Origin: Vermamoeba vermiformis
Taxonomy: Eukaryota; Tubulinea; Echinamoebida
Direction: 5' to 3'
DNA length: 64,000 nucleotides
NCBI GenBank assembly: GCA_045837725.1
Contig: JBEWZL010000215.1
Location: forward strand, 228,897 to 292,896
The notes beneath the pieces are model-generated. The model saw nothing but the letters and a program-made list of their open reading frames with translations. It did no database searches and was not told where the DNA came from. Shown here piece by piece: positions 1 to 12,419 of the stretch (the first letter of the stretch is position 1; each line of letters begins with the position of its first letter). The translations under genes and the position numbers were made by a program.

Positions 1-3000
1 GGCCGTCAAGTCGCACGGCATAAGCAATGAACCCTGTTGGTTTGTGCACGTGATTGGGCCCTTGGAACGCGATGAACGAGATCGTGTTTTGTTTCGGGAT
101 CTGTGAAAAAATTAATGACACGTGTCAAAATAAATGTCAATGTAAAATCATGTCATTTTCAACGTACTCTATCAGGCGGGAATGTAAGCCACTCGCCGTG
201 CTTAAGGACATTTTGATCGCGCTTTAAAATGATGTCCGTTTTGTTCTGAATCGTCACCGTGACAGTCTTGCCGAGCTGCTTTGAAGCATTTTTCTAAAAA
301 AGGAAATAACGATGTAAGCTACGTATAATGCCTCGTATAATGAGCTTACTTTGTTGTTGTTTAGATCCACTTCGCTGCTCGACGAAGAGCTGTCAGGGTT
401 CTCTATGCCACCAATATCCGCGTCACTCAATTCACGTTTCATAATTGACATGGTTAGGGTCTTCAGCTCAGTACTGTCAATCACGTGGTTAGTAATATTT
501 CCTAATTAGGTAAATTGTAATAAATACATGTTTGTTGCAGGCTCTTGCACGGTGAATTCAATGCCGTCACTGGTCTTGCGATAATCAACGATTAGAGCGT
601 TAGAACTGTCGTAGGAATATTTCTTCGAAGCACCAAAATTGTTCCAAATAAAAAAGAAGGTCGCTGTTTGTTGAATAGGTTTCATCTCAGTGTCCGAAAC
701 TAGCGATTGATTGGCTGCTCGGTTTGACAGTGTAATGCTCTCTTTGCGCGGAGAAATTAAGGGGTTTTCAGGTCCGGCTACTTTTTCGACTTTAAGTTCT
801 GAGTCAGAACGGCGTTTTTGCAACGGTTTTTTGGACTGTTGCAAAGGCTTGTAATCACATGCATATTCCATGAACCTAAAAAAGGAAATTTAAGTAAGTT
901 GATGGTGATCTCTTTGTCGTGCCTACCCCTCAATACTATTAATATGCAACTTGTCCATTCTAATCGTAACATCGGCAGAAGTGAATGGCAACACGTAGTC
1001 GGGCGGAACATTAATCCACGTGCCATTTTTCAATTGCCACTGCTTGCGGAACAATTTGAACCTCGTGTCATTCTTGAGTGTCACTTTTAACTCGCCAGGA
1101 TTGGTCGATCGTTCGTTAGAACCTTCAGAATGAGCTATAAATGGAAATTAGACGATTTTTCCGAATTAGGAAAAAATGTTGGTCTATGGATCCGTACCTC
1201 GTTCAAACTCTTGAATGGCCTGATGAATGACTTGTACTGCACGGGCAGTGCCGTGTTGTTCGCGAATATGCACGCCTAAAGTCTCAGCTTTTTTGCGCAT
1301 GGTCTGATCCACGGCCATTTGCTTCAAAGCCGCGCCAAAGTTCTCGGGCGTCATTTCAACCACCTTAATGTGCTTGGGTCCAACACCCAATGCCTCAGTC
1401 TATATTCATATTCATTAGCATTATAGTGTTATAGGTGCCGGCTAAATGACGTACGCGTTGAGCCCAGAAGAATTGGTCGCCAAAGAACGGAACAATCATG
1501 GTCGGAATACCCGCACGATAAGCAGCGGCTGCTGTGCCTGCACCGCCGTGGTGAACTGCAGCAGTCAATTGCGGGAACAGCCAATCATGTGGCACTGCGT
1601 CCAGCGGAAAAATAAAGTCGGGATATTGTTCGACATTCGTGCCACCCCAGCCTAATGAGAAAATTAGTTTACAATTTACTTATTTGGAAATATTGGTGAA
1701 ACTCGTACCTTTTGCTAAGATCGCTCGTTGTCCAGATAATCGAACTCCTTCGATGATAGTTTTCGTAAGTGCATCTGGATCTTTGACGATGATAGATCCG
1801 AATCCGATGTAAATAGGCTTCGGTTCTTTCTCCAAAAATGCCTTCAACTCGGGTGAAGGCACGAAACTATATTTACGGCAGTTAGAAGTGTTATTGAAGT
1901 ATTTAGAACAGATCCAGACTTACTCTTTTGGCGCATCCAAGAACCAATAGCCCACGACGTGAATTCTTCGGCCCCAGTCATGAGGTTTGGGCACGACAGA
2001 AGGACTCCAGCAGTACATGTAATGAGTCTTGCGGAGCTCAGGAGCATTAGAGTCACTCGTGCTGATTGGCTCCAAGCCCAGCACTTGCGTCCTCAGTTTG
2101 TTGATCATCGGCCGCAACATCAAGAAGGTACTTTGCTGCAGCACAAAGTAGCTACTAAGATTATAGATCGATGTAGTTTTTCCGCCCATAGCGAAAGGCT
2201 GTTGGGAATGTCAATTACCAAATAAGGAAATAAAAGTTTGAAACTTGCATGAGGGAACTGAGATGTCTGAGTCCAAGGCATCGTGAAGGCTACAATGAAC
2301 GGAATATTCAATTTTTCTGCGATATGAATTCCTGCAAAGCCTACATTACCAAATTAGTAAATCTCTGTCACGTGTCAAAATTAGGCATATGAAGTACGTA
2401 CAAGGAGGATTCTCGATCAAGACGTCAGTGTCAGATTTGCAGGCCTCCCAACAGGTGTAAATAATGTCCTGCATGAACGACTTGAAATGTTTGTTGGCCT
2501 CGCGGATAAATTTCAACGAGAAGGTGTCATTCGTGACGCACAACTTGATGAGTTCGCGAGGGTCACCAGAGATCGGCGTGAATGCGATATTGTACGATTC
2601 GACGAAGGGCTGGTGGAGCTTGTGCGTGGCTATTTTGACTTTGTGGCCGTACTCTTGTAACTTGAGTGCTAATGCTACAAACGGCTGCACGTCACCGCGA
2701 GTACCAACGAGTGTAATTGTAATTCTTTTCGACGGGATAGATTCTGAAAAAAAATTCTTAGAAAAATATGAAAAGGCATAGATTAGCTTTATACTTACTA
2801 AACTGTTCTACGTTGATATTTGACGGCAATTCTTCGTCAATACTTGTACGGTGCAAGTTGATGACTTCACCCTTTCTGCGCTTGGCTTGGATCCAAAGTT
2901 TGTTCAGGAAAGTAATAACTTTGGAGGTCTTCTTCAAGTGAATGAAATTGAACTAAAATATCATATTAGTCTCTTTCAATATTAATTATTCGTATAGTTT

Positions 3001-4842
3001 TTTCTTACGGAGTTGTCACGTGTCACTATTCTTAGCCCTGACGTAATGAAATGCATTGTTTTGTACTTTTTGATGGCAATAACTTCAGTGAACGGAATAA
3101 TAATCTATTATTATAGTTATTAATATAGCCTATAATAAGCTACATAATCGTGATTCCGTACCTTATTTTGTTTGCTGAAGTGATCGATAATGTTCGTGTT
3201 CCAAAAACTGATGTAATTGTCGGACAACAACAATTTGCCGTTGAAATCGAATGACTTGAACAAGGCGCAGTGATAAACAGCGTGCAAATGTTCCGTGCTC
3301 GCGAACTTGAATTTGGACTTGAAGAGGTGTCTGTCATTGTCACTCACGACAAAAAAACTTGGCTCGACCGGGATCGGACCACTGTCAGTTTGAACATTGT
3401 TGTTGCTATTTGCGTCAGCAGTACTATCAATCTCGCCATTAGTGATAGTATTTTCTTTGGGCACCGAATCAGCATCTATTGAAAATCGGGCTTGGGAATG
3501 TTGGCGCGTGAAGATGTTCATGAATTTGAAGGGCTTTTTCGGAGCCTTTGCCCGATGTGTTTGTACTTGCTCTTTGATGAGCTTCTGGGCTATATTATTC
3601 TCGTCCATATGCAGGAATATTAACTAATAAGGCAATCGTTAGAAAGTGCTGTAAACTCACTGGATCGGAAGTTTTAAACCGAATTGGAAAAAATTTTAAC
3701 TCCGCGAAATTATTAATAAATAGAAATAATATGCCTAGTAAATAGTAACTATAGTAGTCTTATTATAGCCATACCTCCTGATCATTGTCGAATTGAATGA
3801 ATATACTTTTTGGGTATAAATACGAATCGCATATTTCTACGTCATTGACGCGCAAGTACGACAATGAAAAAGTCAATTGAACTAAAATATTGCCTTCTTG
3901 CGTCGAAGTAATGGAATCTGAAGGGCTTTGAGCCACGGCAATTTTGTGCTTGATAAGGTGGACCCAAGTATCGACTTCTTTCTCTGAGTCCAAAGAAATA
4001 AAGTAATTCCGCTTGCTTGTAGTCAATGAAATTGAGTTTTCGCGTAATGAGACAGTTTGATCGGTCTAAATTAGGAAGGTGAGCGAATCATTGCAATAAT
4101 TGATTGAGATCCATTTAGCTTACTTTCTCGACGCTAAACACATCGCACCATGGAATTACAGTCGATACTTTATACACATTCTATGATAAGAACAAAAAAT
4201 TAGTCACGGGATCGCGGATTTGATTCCGTAAAACTCGGACTTACTTCTTTGTGGCTAGCGATAGACAAATGATCATTATTAGCGATAATAAAATGTCTCT
4301 TCCATTTTTTCCCGGCCCTTCCGATATCCGCGTAGCCTTCTAGAAGCCTATTGCTCTTGAAAACACGGGATGAGATCCGCCCTATTCGCATAAAATGAAA
4401 CTTTCAGACCTACCTCTAGCTTGGAGGGATCTTGTACAAAGCACAAATGATGCTCAAATATCACTAGATGCCCTAGTTGCTGATGTTTCTGAGGAGTTTG
4501 ATACGTACAAAGGAAATCTGAACCAGAATGAATAATTCGGCAAAAAATAGCATCTAATTGCAGCATTCGTACCATTTAAATATTTTTCGTCCAATGAATA
4601 ATTGAAGTGAGTCCTTATTTTCTGAATATTTGCTGGATCCGAAACTTTTTCCGGCATTTTGTCAGCCTCGAATTCAACCATCGAAACCGACTCATGATCG
4701 GAAATAGCATCACTTGTTGATTCTATTGTCGATGTCGTTGTCTCATTTTGAGCTTTTAATACGGTCAGATGCGTTCGATCGGATCAAGCGGAAGGGATTG
4801 AAACTTACCAATTGAGACTAAATAAGTCGATAGGTCACCCAT
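1..4842 (-). CDS. Sterol 3-beta-glucosyltransferase-like, GRAM-PH-GRAM-GT (3' end off window)
   Basis: Probable UDP-glucose:sterol glucosyltransferase of the Atg26/UgtB type, which glucosylates membrane sterols. The start is ATG at 4842 ([12 protein letters not shown]). In order come a first GRAM half near 4350-4680, a PH-like segment near 3760-4390 ([17 protein letters not shown]), a second GRAM near 3120-3610 ([16 protein letters not shown]) and a GT-B fold near 1180-2700. The UDP-sugar signature is clear at 1395-1595: [15 protein letters not shown] followed by [13 protein letters not shown]. After the GT domain are two related beta-type modules (about 500-1130 and 1-480). Each has a TxxNxT strand, a (K)HGEW or KNGTW turn and a PPD element, reminiscent of aegerolysin-like membrane-binding folds. 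The gene has many short introns and the 3' end lies beyond base 1. Domain order is solid. The exact sterol substrate and the C-terminal modules are inference. Confidence 0.85.
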
Positions 4843-5093
4843 GATGATATGTGGTCACTCTATTTACACAAGATTGAAATGACTCCACAAATTTTCCACC
4901 TGACACTTCACGAATGTTTTCGAGTTTTCGCTTCTTTTTTGCGTGATTGTTTTTGCGCAAACGAATTAACCGAATATTAAAAGTTGATTAAAGTCTCTAT
5001 TCTGGTCCAGGGCCTCCCTTTTAAGAAATGTGAGTTTGCTTGAAAAAACGTATTTTATTTTACAACCGCTACTGTCAACAAAGACTTAATATA
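4843..5093. promoter_or_regulatory. Divergent intergenic region
   Basis: These 250 bases lie between the start codons of the sterol glucosyltransferase (minus) and the C2 protein (plus), so they must hold both promoters and 5' UTRs. They are AT-rich with pyrimidine tracts. I see no convincing TATA box or known operator. Confidence 0.4.
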
Positions 5094-6011
5094 ATGGAAC
5101 CAGATAAAGATAGCGGTAAAAACCTTTCAGTTCGGGTGCGGATAATAAAAGGTGTAATTGCGGTGTATAGAGAATGGAAGGCGGGGGAGCCATTTCAACG
5201 AAGGTACGCCTCTGCAGCAATTTTTAATGGCTGAAAAAATGTGAAATATATGTGTGTAATATGGTACAATGTCTAGACATTGAATTATTTAATTTTAAAA
5301 AATTCTATTCAAATTCAAATAATTCAATTTAATCCAGCTCCTACGTTGTGGTTCAATACGGCGACTTGACGAAGAAAACTACAAGAAAATATCGCACCAC
5401 CTTTCCTAACTGGGATCAAACTCTATCGTTCGATTTAACGCCCATTCGAAAACTCAAGATCACAATGTTTTTCCAAGACGCTCCCGTAAGAAAATACTTA
5501 TATGATTAAGTAGTATTGACATAGTTATTAGGGCAAAGAAAAACGGGTCAGCAAGATTAAGCAAAAATTTGATGTCAAAGGGCAACAAGAAATAACTTAC
5601 ACAAAAGATATGCTTACTTATTCAATCCAAGTCGCACCCGCACCAAAAATTACCCCACAACCAACAATACCTTCCCCCACTCCTAAACATAAGGACTTTG
5701 AGTGGGACGAGGAAGACATCAGTGACGAACTTCCTGAAGATCCACCAGCCCAAAGTGACCCACCTCAAAGCGATCCAGAACCAGCACCAAGGTACCAAGT
5801 AGTTCAAAGAGTATTTGAAGCAGTACAGCCCGCCACTCCCGGTGCCTTGCTCGATTCACTGGTGAAAACACTGGTAGAAATACAACGTACCAAGCCTCAC
5901 AGGTGCGAAGACGCTCTTGGCGAAATTTGTTTATATGGTATTTTCTATTTAATTGCCGTAGTTTGTATAATATTTATGGTTATATTTGTCCTAGTAACAC
6001 GGATGTTTTAA
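5094..6011 (+). CDS. C2-domain protein with C-terminal membrane anchor
   Basis: Likely a membrane-tethered C2 protein. Three coding exons read in phase: 5094-5203, 5338-5485 and 5532-6011. The first two and the start of the third give a C2-like beta sandwich (SVRVRIIKG, SSYVVVQYGD, TTFPNWDQTLSFDL, KLKITMFFQD). The usual cluster of calcium-binding aspartates is not obvious, so it may be calcium-independent. A Pro/Asp/Glu-rich linker follows (about residues 130-190). The protein ends in one long hydrophobic segment (CLYGIFYLIAVVCIIFMVIF) with only five residues after it, so it is probably tail-anchored in the ER or another endomembrane. The partner is unknown. Confidence 0.75.
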
Positions 6012-6081
6012 TTGAATTTCATGTTGTAATCGTTTGTAAATAAAAATCAAACTTTGAAATAATTCGAAACTCCGATTTTAT

Positions 6082-8579
6082 TTAATTTAGCTTAAGAACG
6101 GTAATAACACCTTCATATTTAGCTAGCTTACCAATAATAGGGTTCTTGATATTAACTTCAACGTGCCACGAGTCCTTTGAGCCGTCAACGCAGATCGTGC
6201 TCCCTGACGGATCTATGGACAGAAATCTCGGCAGCGGAATCATATTGAATAGCCACATCTTCTTGAACACGTGCTCGAATCCAACGATATTATGATTCTT
6301 ATCAAATACGGGCTTAAACTGAAAGCCAAAGCTGAAAATTCCGAACCGTTCTAGCACGAGGCCACTCTTCGTGTCCCACTTAGAAATCAAGGGTTTGCCA
6401 TCAAAAGTCCGATGCCAGACATTACCACGTGTATTTACGAGCACTTCTGCGTTCTCGTTGGCCTTTGGTAGCCCGCCTAATGTTGCAAACAAATTGCCTA
6501 AGAATTTGCCGCGCGTTACTTTAAAATTTCCTTTAGCCACACCGCCAGTCGTATGGTACTTGTAGATATGTTCCGGCAACTGCTTGCCAAGCTCGCCAAT
6601 ACCATAGTCAAAAAATCCAAGCGACTCGCCTTCCCTGACCAGATGCGTGTACGTCGAGTAATTCATCGTTCGCCAGAACTGTTCAAGTTCTTCGTACTTT
6701 ACGGTACCTAAGCATGGATACGCACCAGTAGTAACTTCGTTTCTATTTTGAGCTAATTTGTTGGCTAGAATAGTTGCTGGAATGACTGGATTGTTCGGAC
6801 CATCGCCAACCGCGATCAGGTACCAATCAGCTGTCTGAGGCACGCCGGACTTGTCCTTGCCTTTAATGGTGACCTTCATGACACCTTCATCAAGCAACGA
6901 ATATTAGTTTTAGAAAATAAATAAAAATCTCTCGCTATCCGCTTCCGATCCCAAGCCGCCAAAAAAAAAATTCATTACGCCGACAAATGGCTACGATCCG
7001 AAAGTTGAGCAATAGGGCAAAAAAGCAAAAAGTAAAGAGCACAACACCTCCGATTCCCAGGTAGTCTCCTACCCCAGTACTAAGAAGGCCTGAACAAGCT
7101 TAACTTCGCTGATCGGACGGGAAGCGGTGCATTCTTGTTAGTGTGGTCGTGCCCGAGAGCGACTGCAACATCGTGTTCTGAGTTGGGGTTTGGGTTGTTT
7201 GTTTTTTTGGGTGGGGGGGTCACTACTTGCGAGCACTAAATTAAGTGTTTTTTTGGCGGTTCTGGACGCGGATGTAGGAAGCAAGATCGGGTTGAGCAAG
7301 ATCCGCTTTGAAAAATTGAAGCTTACCTTCTTCTCCTCCAAAAAGGGCAAAGAACCGTCGCAGAGGTTCAAATGCAATATTACCGAGCTTGCCCCACGCA
7401 GAAAATATATTGTTTTTTGTCAGCCAGCCCATCCAAGTCATGCCGAGCTGTTGGACTTTCAATTCAACTCCTAATGATAGAACATTAACCTAATGCCCAA
7501 TAATATAATACTGGGAACCCGCTTCTTACCAGCCTTAAATTCCATTGTTTTGAGCGAGGGATATTTTTGCGGTAAGAGCGTCAGATCTGGCACGTTAAAA
7601 TCGCTGACCAAACGGCTCGTATGTAAGCCTATATAGGTCTGTAGCTTTGAATTTAAATAGCCATGCGTTGTCTTCCACTCGCCATTTTTAAGGACCTGTG
7701 CAGAGTTGTTAAAAACCGCGTACTTTCATCTAGTGAGCTACCTTAAATGGCTTTCCACAATATAATGGCGAAGACTCTATAGTGGCCTTGCCGTTGGGTA
7801 TTGTTGCGCTACCAGCATTTAATGAACACCTTTGAGGACCGTTAGAAAACCTCGTGCCTGTTAATAACATCCACCTCGCCATCTAGACTTACTCGATCGA
7901 TTCCATTTCACTGAAGTGCTTAGTCAAATGTTCTACGACTGCAGAGGATATTCCTGGTACAGTTGAAGCGCCAGCTATAACAGCAACGTTACTCTTCTTG
8001 GCCTGCTCATCCAGACTGTAAATTCCGCTTACAAATTCTCTATAACGAGATATTATTAGTACTAAACTATTAATCATATATTAATGCTTACCGATCGTCA
8101 GCAAGGTCAATATAGTTAGTTCCATTCTGAATACAACTGCGCGCCACTGAATATTGCCGTTGCGTTTGATTATCAAAGGGACCACTCGTGTGAATGAGAG
8201 TATTGATGCTATGCTCTTTTAAAAACACTTCGAATTTTTCCTTGTCTTTGTAATCAACAGCAAAAGTTTCGTAAGTGACATCCGGATAGGCCGTCTTAAG
8301 TTGAGTGTGTAGATCCGCTGCTTTATTTTTATCTCTGCCTAGAATAATTATTTCTAATTTTGGTGCGTCTTTATCAGTGGCTGGATGATTTATTCGCTGC
8401 TGGTTTGACTTGGCAAGCAGATTGCATAACCGAGTTCCAAAGTTGCCGTAGCCTCCAATAACTGCCACTCGATGTTTGGGTGCCAGTGTAGAATATAGCA
8501 TAGATTGGCGTGGCTTAGAGGCTCCAAGCACGAGTCGCTTGTGAGCACGCGTGAGTGCGCGACATCCGCTCGTGAGCAT
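6082..8579 (-). CDS. Saccharopine dehydrogenase-like NAD(P)-binding protein with DUF4166
   Basis: N-terminal Rossmann domain of the saccharopine dehydrogenase/reductase superfamily (VAVIGGYGNFGTRLCNLL, about residues 36-55). The C-terminal DUF4166 domain is in the last exon (6082-6884), with the typical TGAYPCLGTV start and the GFxFxxxxD...FGFE-like strands. The first 35 residues are rich in Arg and Ser (MLTSGCRALTRAHKRL), which suggests a mitochondrial presequence. The start is ATG at 8579. Exon 1 is 8579-8092 and exon 2 about 8039-7893. The last intron (7326-6885, 442 bases) is unusually long because it contains a 5S rRNA gene. Splicing across it restores a clean FGGEE|GVMKV reading frame. 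The family combination is known, mainly from bacteria and some eukaryotes. The true substrate is unknown. Confidence 0.85.
7019..7031 (-). terminator. RNA polymerase III T-run terminator of 5S rRNA
   Basis: Six bases past the 5S 3' end the minus strand reads a run of five T, then GC, then six T. This is the usual Pol III stop signal and supports the 5S gene being transcribed on its own rather than only as intron RNA. Confidence 0.7.
7037..7154 (-). rRNA. 5S ribosomal RNA
   Basis: The minus strand from 7154 to 7037 gives about 118 nt that align throughout to eukaryotic 5S rRNA. It has the conserved GCACCGCTTCCCGTCCGATC block (loop B/C), AGTTAAGC, AGTACTGGGGT, and GACTACCTGGGAATC at the loop D/E region. 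The two ends pair as helix I (GGGCAC with GTGCTC). Internal Pol III promoter boxes (A and C box) are therefore present. The gene lies in the same orientation inside the last intron of the saccharopine dehydrogenase-like gene. It looks intact. I see no second copy in the window. Confidence 0.93.
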
Positions 8580-8823
8580 GATTGTACAATGATTAGTTCG
8601 AACCTCAACTATCTCAATGTAGGTGTCATTTTGTTACAGACTTCAATTGAATTGCATGTACCTCAGTTGGTGAGTTCAATAGTGATTCGCTTCTTCTGCG
8701 ATAATTCCCTGTTTTAGCGCTTAAAAAAACGGTAAGAAAATCTCTCAACCTCAGTTTCCTACGCGAACATCATACACAACTCCGTCCGTACTAGACAAAA
8801 CTATTGAAATCAACACCGTCAAT

Positions 8824-10360
8824 ATGCAATCAAACCTTGAAGCATCAACACTTACCACCTCTGCTGAACCCAGATTGAACGTCCAAGAGACGAACAACGC
8901 TGGTGAAGACCCGCAGTATCTTTGGCGTGCCTAATAGTACAATTACTACGCAAGGTGTGTACTCACAAGGCGGGTTCAACTACGACCATTTGATCCAGCA
9001 ATTTGGTGCGACGAAATTACAGCCAGATTTGATTCAAAAAATCCAAAAAATTCTCGATGATAAGGGCAAGAACATAAAGATGCACCCTTTCTTGAAAAGA
9101 GGATTATTCGTGTCACACAGAGTAAGATCTGATTCTGATACTTCTAAATCTGACTAACTAGCTCACTGTTAATTTGCAGGATCTTGATGTATTAGTCAAC
9201 GAATATGAGTCAGGCGAACCCTTCTATTTGTACACGGGTAGAGGTCCTAGTGGCGGATTGCATCTTGGTCACCTCATGCCTTTCACTATCACTCGCTTCT
9301 TACAGCAAGGTAAGGACTATTTATTTCGTGCACTCGAGTATTAATATTGAATAACACCTATTTCTATTAGCGTTTGATGTGCCTGTTGTCATACAACTCA
9401 CTGACGATGAAAAGTTTTTGCACCGCGATCTTGATCTCGACGAAATCCGAGTTCTGCTTCGAGGTAATATTGGCTTCATTGTTAAATATACATTTCAGCA
9501 CGAAGTTAACATCGTTCGTTGTCCAGAGAATTGCAAAGACATCATTGCTTGCGGATTTGACCTCGAGAAGACTTTCATCTTTTCGAACTTTGATTACATG
9601 GGCACCCTCTATCCTAATGTTGTTAAAATTCAAAAGCTTATTACAAATAATCAAGTTCGTGGCATATTTGGTGTTACTCGTAAGTAATCTAAACCAAATC
9701 TAGTTTCGACTTTTGCTAACGCCAGATTTAGCTTCAAGCAACATCGGACAAACGTCTTTTCCTGCTATTCAGGCTGCACCTTCGTTCTTTAGTTCATTCC
9801 CCGAAGTATTATCGCGTGCACCAGGCCTAGCTCGCTGTCTCATTCCTTGCGGTTTGGATCAAGATCCATACTTCAGAATGACGCGAGATATTGTGCCTCG
9901 CCTTAATAGCCATAATAAGAAAGAGGTGTTCTTGAAGCCAGCTATACTTCACGGCACGTTCTTGCCATCTTTGGAAGGCATTGAAGAGAAGATGAGCGCG
10001 AGCAAACCAGATTCGGCAATTTTTTTGACCGATACGCCAGCGCAAGTGAAGAAAAAGGTCGCTAGAGCAGCTTCTGGAGGAAGAGCCGATAAGAAGGAGC
10101 ACATGCGCCTTGGAGCCGATTTGAAGGTGGATGTGCCGTTCCATTTCTGCAATTACTTCTTGGAAGACAATCAAGAGCTCGAACAAATTCGTCATGAATA
10201 TGGCACTGGTGTTATGATGAGTTCTCAAATCAAACAGAGAACTTGCAAGCTGATCGACACGCTTCTCGCCGAACATCAAGCTCGTCGTGCTTTGGTGACC
10301 GATGAGCTCGTGGATCAGTTCTTGAAAGTCAGACCATTGTCTTTCGGTCCTAGCAAGTAG
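8824..10360 (+). CDS. WARS1: Tryptophanyl-tRNA synthetase, cytoplasmic
   Basis: Class I aminoacyl-tRNA synthetase that charges tRNA-Trp in the cytosol. ATG at 8824. The first intron is best placed at GCT G|GTGAAG...CGCAAG|GT, giving a frame into [18 protein letters not shown]. The eukaryotic/archaeal TrpRS hallmarks are present: the HIGH-type motif [13 protein letters not shown] (about 9240-9280), [15 protein letters not shown], the [17 protein letters not shown] segment, and the KMSKS-type motif [14 protein letters not shown] (about 9985-10025). The last exon (about 9725-10360) carries the anticodon-binding region and ends [14 protein letters not shown]. Total length of about 420-430 residues fits the short eukaryotic form without a WHEP domain. 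The upstream divergent neighbour starts at 8579. Confidence 0.95.
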
Positions 10361-10785
10361 AAACAATGCTGCTATAGGCTACAAGTTATTTTCGCTTATT
10401 ACGTGGTACCCGAAGTTATTAACGTACATTCAATAAATGGTCTTTCAGACACTGCGATGAGACAAGATACGACGCTAGCTGAATATGTAATATAGTCCTC
10501 ATTACGCTATCTAAAGAAGTCTCGTCAATGTGGTGGTACTTTTGACTTCTCGTACCAAGAATGCGACTCCACTGTACATATTCATGCAATAATCCCTACT
10601 GCAAAAGTATCCTAATCCTTTGATGGAGCCACGTTACGTGCCCTTTTTATTCTAAAACGATAGTACTATTTAAAATAAACGTTTATTATCCGACAAAGAT
10701 AGTCAAGGGAACCTTTAATAATCCATTGAAACAATGATTTCCATTAAAATAGCAAACTAAACACCGATTTTCAGGCAACAACATA
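10361..10785. other. Intergenic gap with an exon relic
   Basis: This holds the 3' UTR of the tryptophanyl-tRNA synthetase gene (an AATAAA at 10431) and the end of the MRH-protein gene. Apart from the relic at 10521-10612 I see no coding signal. Confidence 0.5.
10521..10612 (+). pseudogene. Inverted relic of the MRH-protein last exon
   Basis: The plus strand encodes RQCGGTFDFSYQECDST and then, after one frame change, YSCNNPYCKSI. This matches SNLCSGSFKFSYQECDANT...YSCNSPFCNQ in the last exon of the neighbouring MRH gene, which is on the other strand. It is a short, frameshifted copy in opposite orientation, probably the remains of a tandem or inverted gene duplicate. No other exon of the duplicate is visible. 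Confidence 0.7.
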
Positions 10786-12152
10786 TTAGTTTATTAAGGA
10801 GAAAAAAACTAAAACTAAATTCCCCGAAAGGAACAGCATTTTTTCGGCAGCCGACGCGTGTTTGTCGGATGCGCATTGATACTCGGTGCCGTTAGAGCAG
10901 GTATTGGTCGGAGTTTTAGAGCTCAATGTACACTGGTTGCAAAATGGACTGTTGCACGAGTAGGTGTACACAGTGTTCGCATCGCATTCTTGGTACGAAA
11001 ACTTGAAAGATCCGGAACAAAGGTTGGATTTGGTGTAGACCGCTGATTGAGGGCTAGGAGTAACAGAATAAGCGATAAAGTAAGTGATCATAATAAGAGT
11101 AATAGTATCATAAGCTTACTTACGTATCACAACTTTCTTTGGCGGAATTAAGCTGTTCGATCCAAGTACCAGATGGCAAGCGAACGGTATCATCGCAATC
11201 CGTAAATACATATCTATTTCCAAGCATTTGGCAACCAACTGTACAAGTTCTGGTGCTATTGACAGTGACCATGTACGCATCCGTTCCGTTACAACCAGAG
11301 CCGTAACCGAAATATTGAATAGTCACGTGATTCGCGTTACCGCATGAGATGTTGCCGTTGAAGTACGTGACAGGTGGTGTACCTGGTCCGTCAGGAGTAA
11401 ATCCTGTCCACAAGATCTGGTTTGGATCGGGTACTAAAAACGAAGAATTAGTTTAGCTTGTCAAAAATTGAAATGGAATAGCCGCATACTATTGGTACTG
11501 CAAGTTAGAGTAATTATTGATGTCCTAGGGCCTGAAGGATTGCAAGTGCCGCAAACATCACCGTTTTGATACGTGATCCGAACACCAGCTCCGTTAGCTG
11601 CGTCGAACGTCAACAAGCAGCGATATAAATAATACTATAGGATTGCTCTTACTTAATCCAACAATTTGACCCGTCGTATAGCTGCCGTAACACTTGGCGT
11701 TTGTTGGCGCAGGACCCCACATCTGACAAACACCTGCCGTGATTTAAATTCGAAATTAAATCAATAAGGGTTACTATTTAACAATAAATACCTGCGGAAT
11801 TGGGACTGATACAAGCACCTGAACAAGGAGAAGGTAATGGTGCGCAAATGCTCATGTTGTAGGTGTATGTTTGCCCGTTGTTCGAATAAACGTATTGATA
11901 TACCCTGATTTTACAAGTAATTATTAGAATTTTTATAGTGTTTGTTTCAAAAATTACTGGATTTGCTGAGTAAATAAAAAATTTTGAACATATCCTCGCA
12001 CCACAGCCTATTTACCTATAGGCAATATTGGAGATGTCGTATTTACTGCCATCAGGAGCAGTAACAAATGGACAGGAGTCTTGTTGACACGATCCAAGTT
12101 GGATCAAACTAGCGGTTGCCAAATAAAACAAAATAATGGTAACTTTGTACAT
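10786..12152 (-). CDS. Secreted or GPI-anchored MRH (mannose-6-phosphate-receptor-homology) protein
   Basis: ATG at 12152 begins a signal peptide (MYKVTIILFYLATASLIQLG). The next exons give an MRH-type fold: CPFVTAPDGSKYDISNIA, YTYNMSICAPL, a GVCQ-like segment, GVRITYQNGDVCGT and RTSIITLTC. This is followed by a cysteine-rich continuation with a YFGYGSGC strand and a final module (CSGSFKFSYQECD...CTLSSKTPTNTCS). The C-terminus is hydrophobic (MLFLSGNLVLVFFSLIN) after a small-residue stretch, as expected for a GPI-attachment signal. There are about seven short exons. MRH proteins bind mannose-type glycans or act in lysosomal sorting; which applies here is unknown. Confidence 0.7.
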
Positions 12153-12419
12153 TTTTTTGGCTATTGTTGCTATTTAATAGTCCGCATTAGCAACAAATGT
12201 TGTGTCTGTCTAGAATTATTTTTTATCTAATTTTCCGCTGACATGTGTCGGTGTTGTGTGCTACTGCTAGTCACTGTAACATATCGTTGTGACTTAATTA
12301 AGAGATCTTTTCTTTGGTTAATGAACTTAAACTCTAAATAAGGCGATTTCACGAGGAACGTCATTATTTTACAAATTTTGTACATGTTTGTTAGTGGAGT
12401 GGTGATCCATTCATATCTG

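Noticed and set aside
8580-8660. tRNA gene because of a GGTTCGAAC B-box-like string on the minus strand
   Set aside because: No A box at the right spacing and no cloverleaf.
9827-10366. 179-codon minus-strand frame
   Set aside because: Antisense of the tryptophanyl-tRNA synthetase last exon.
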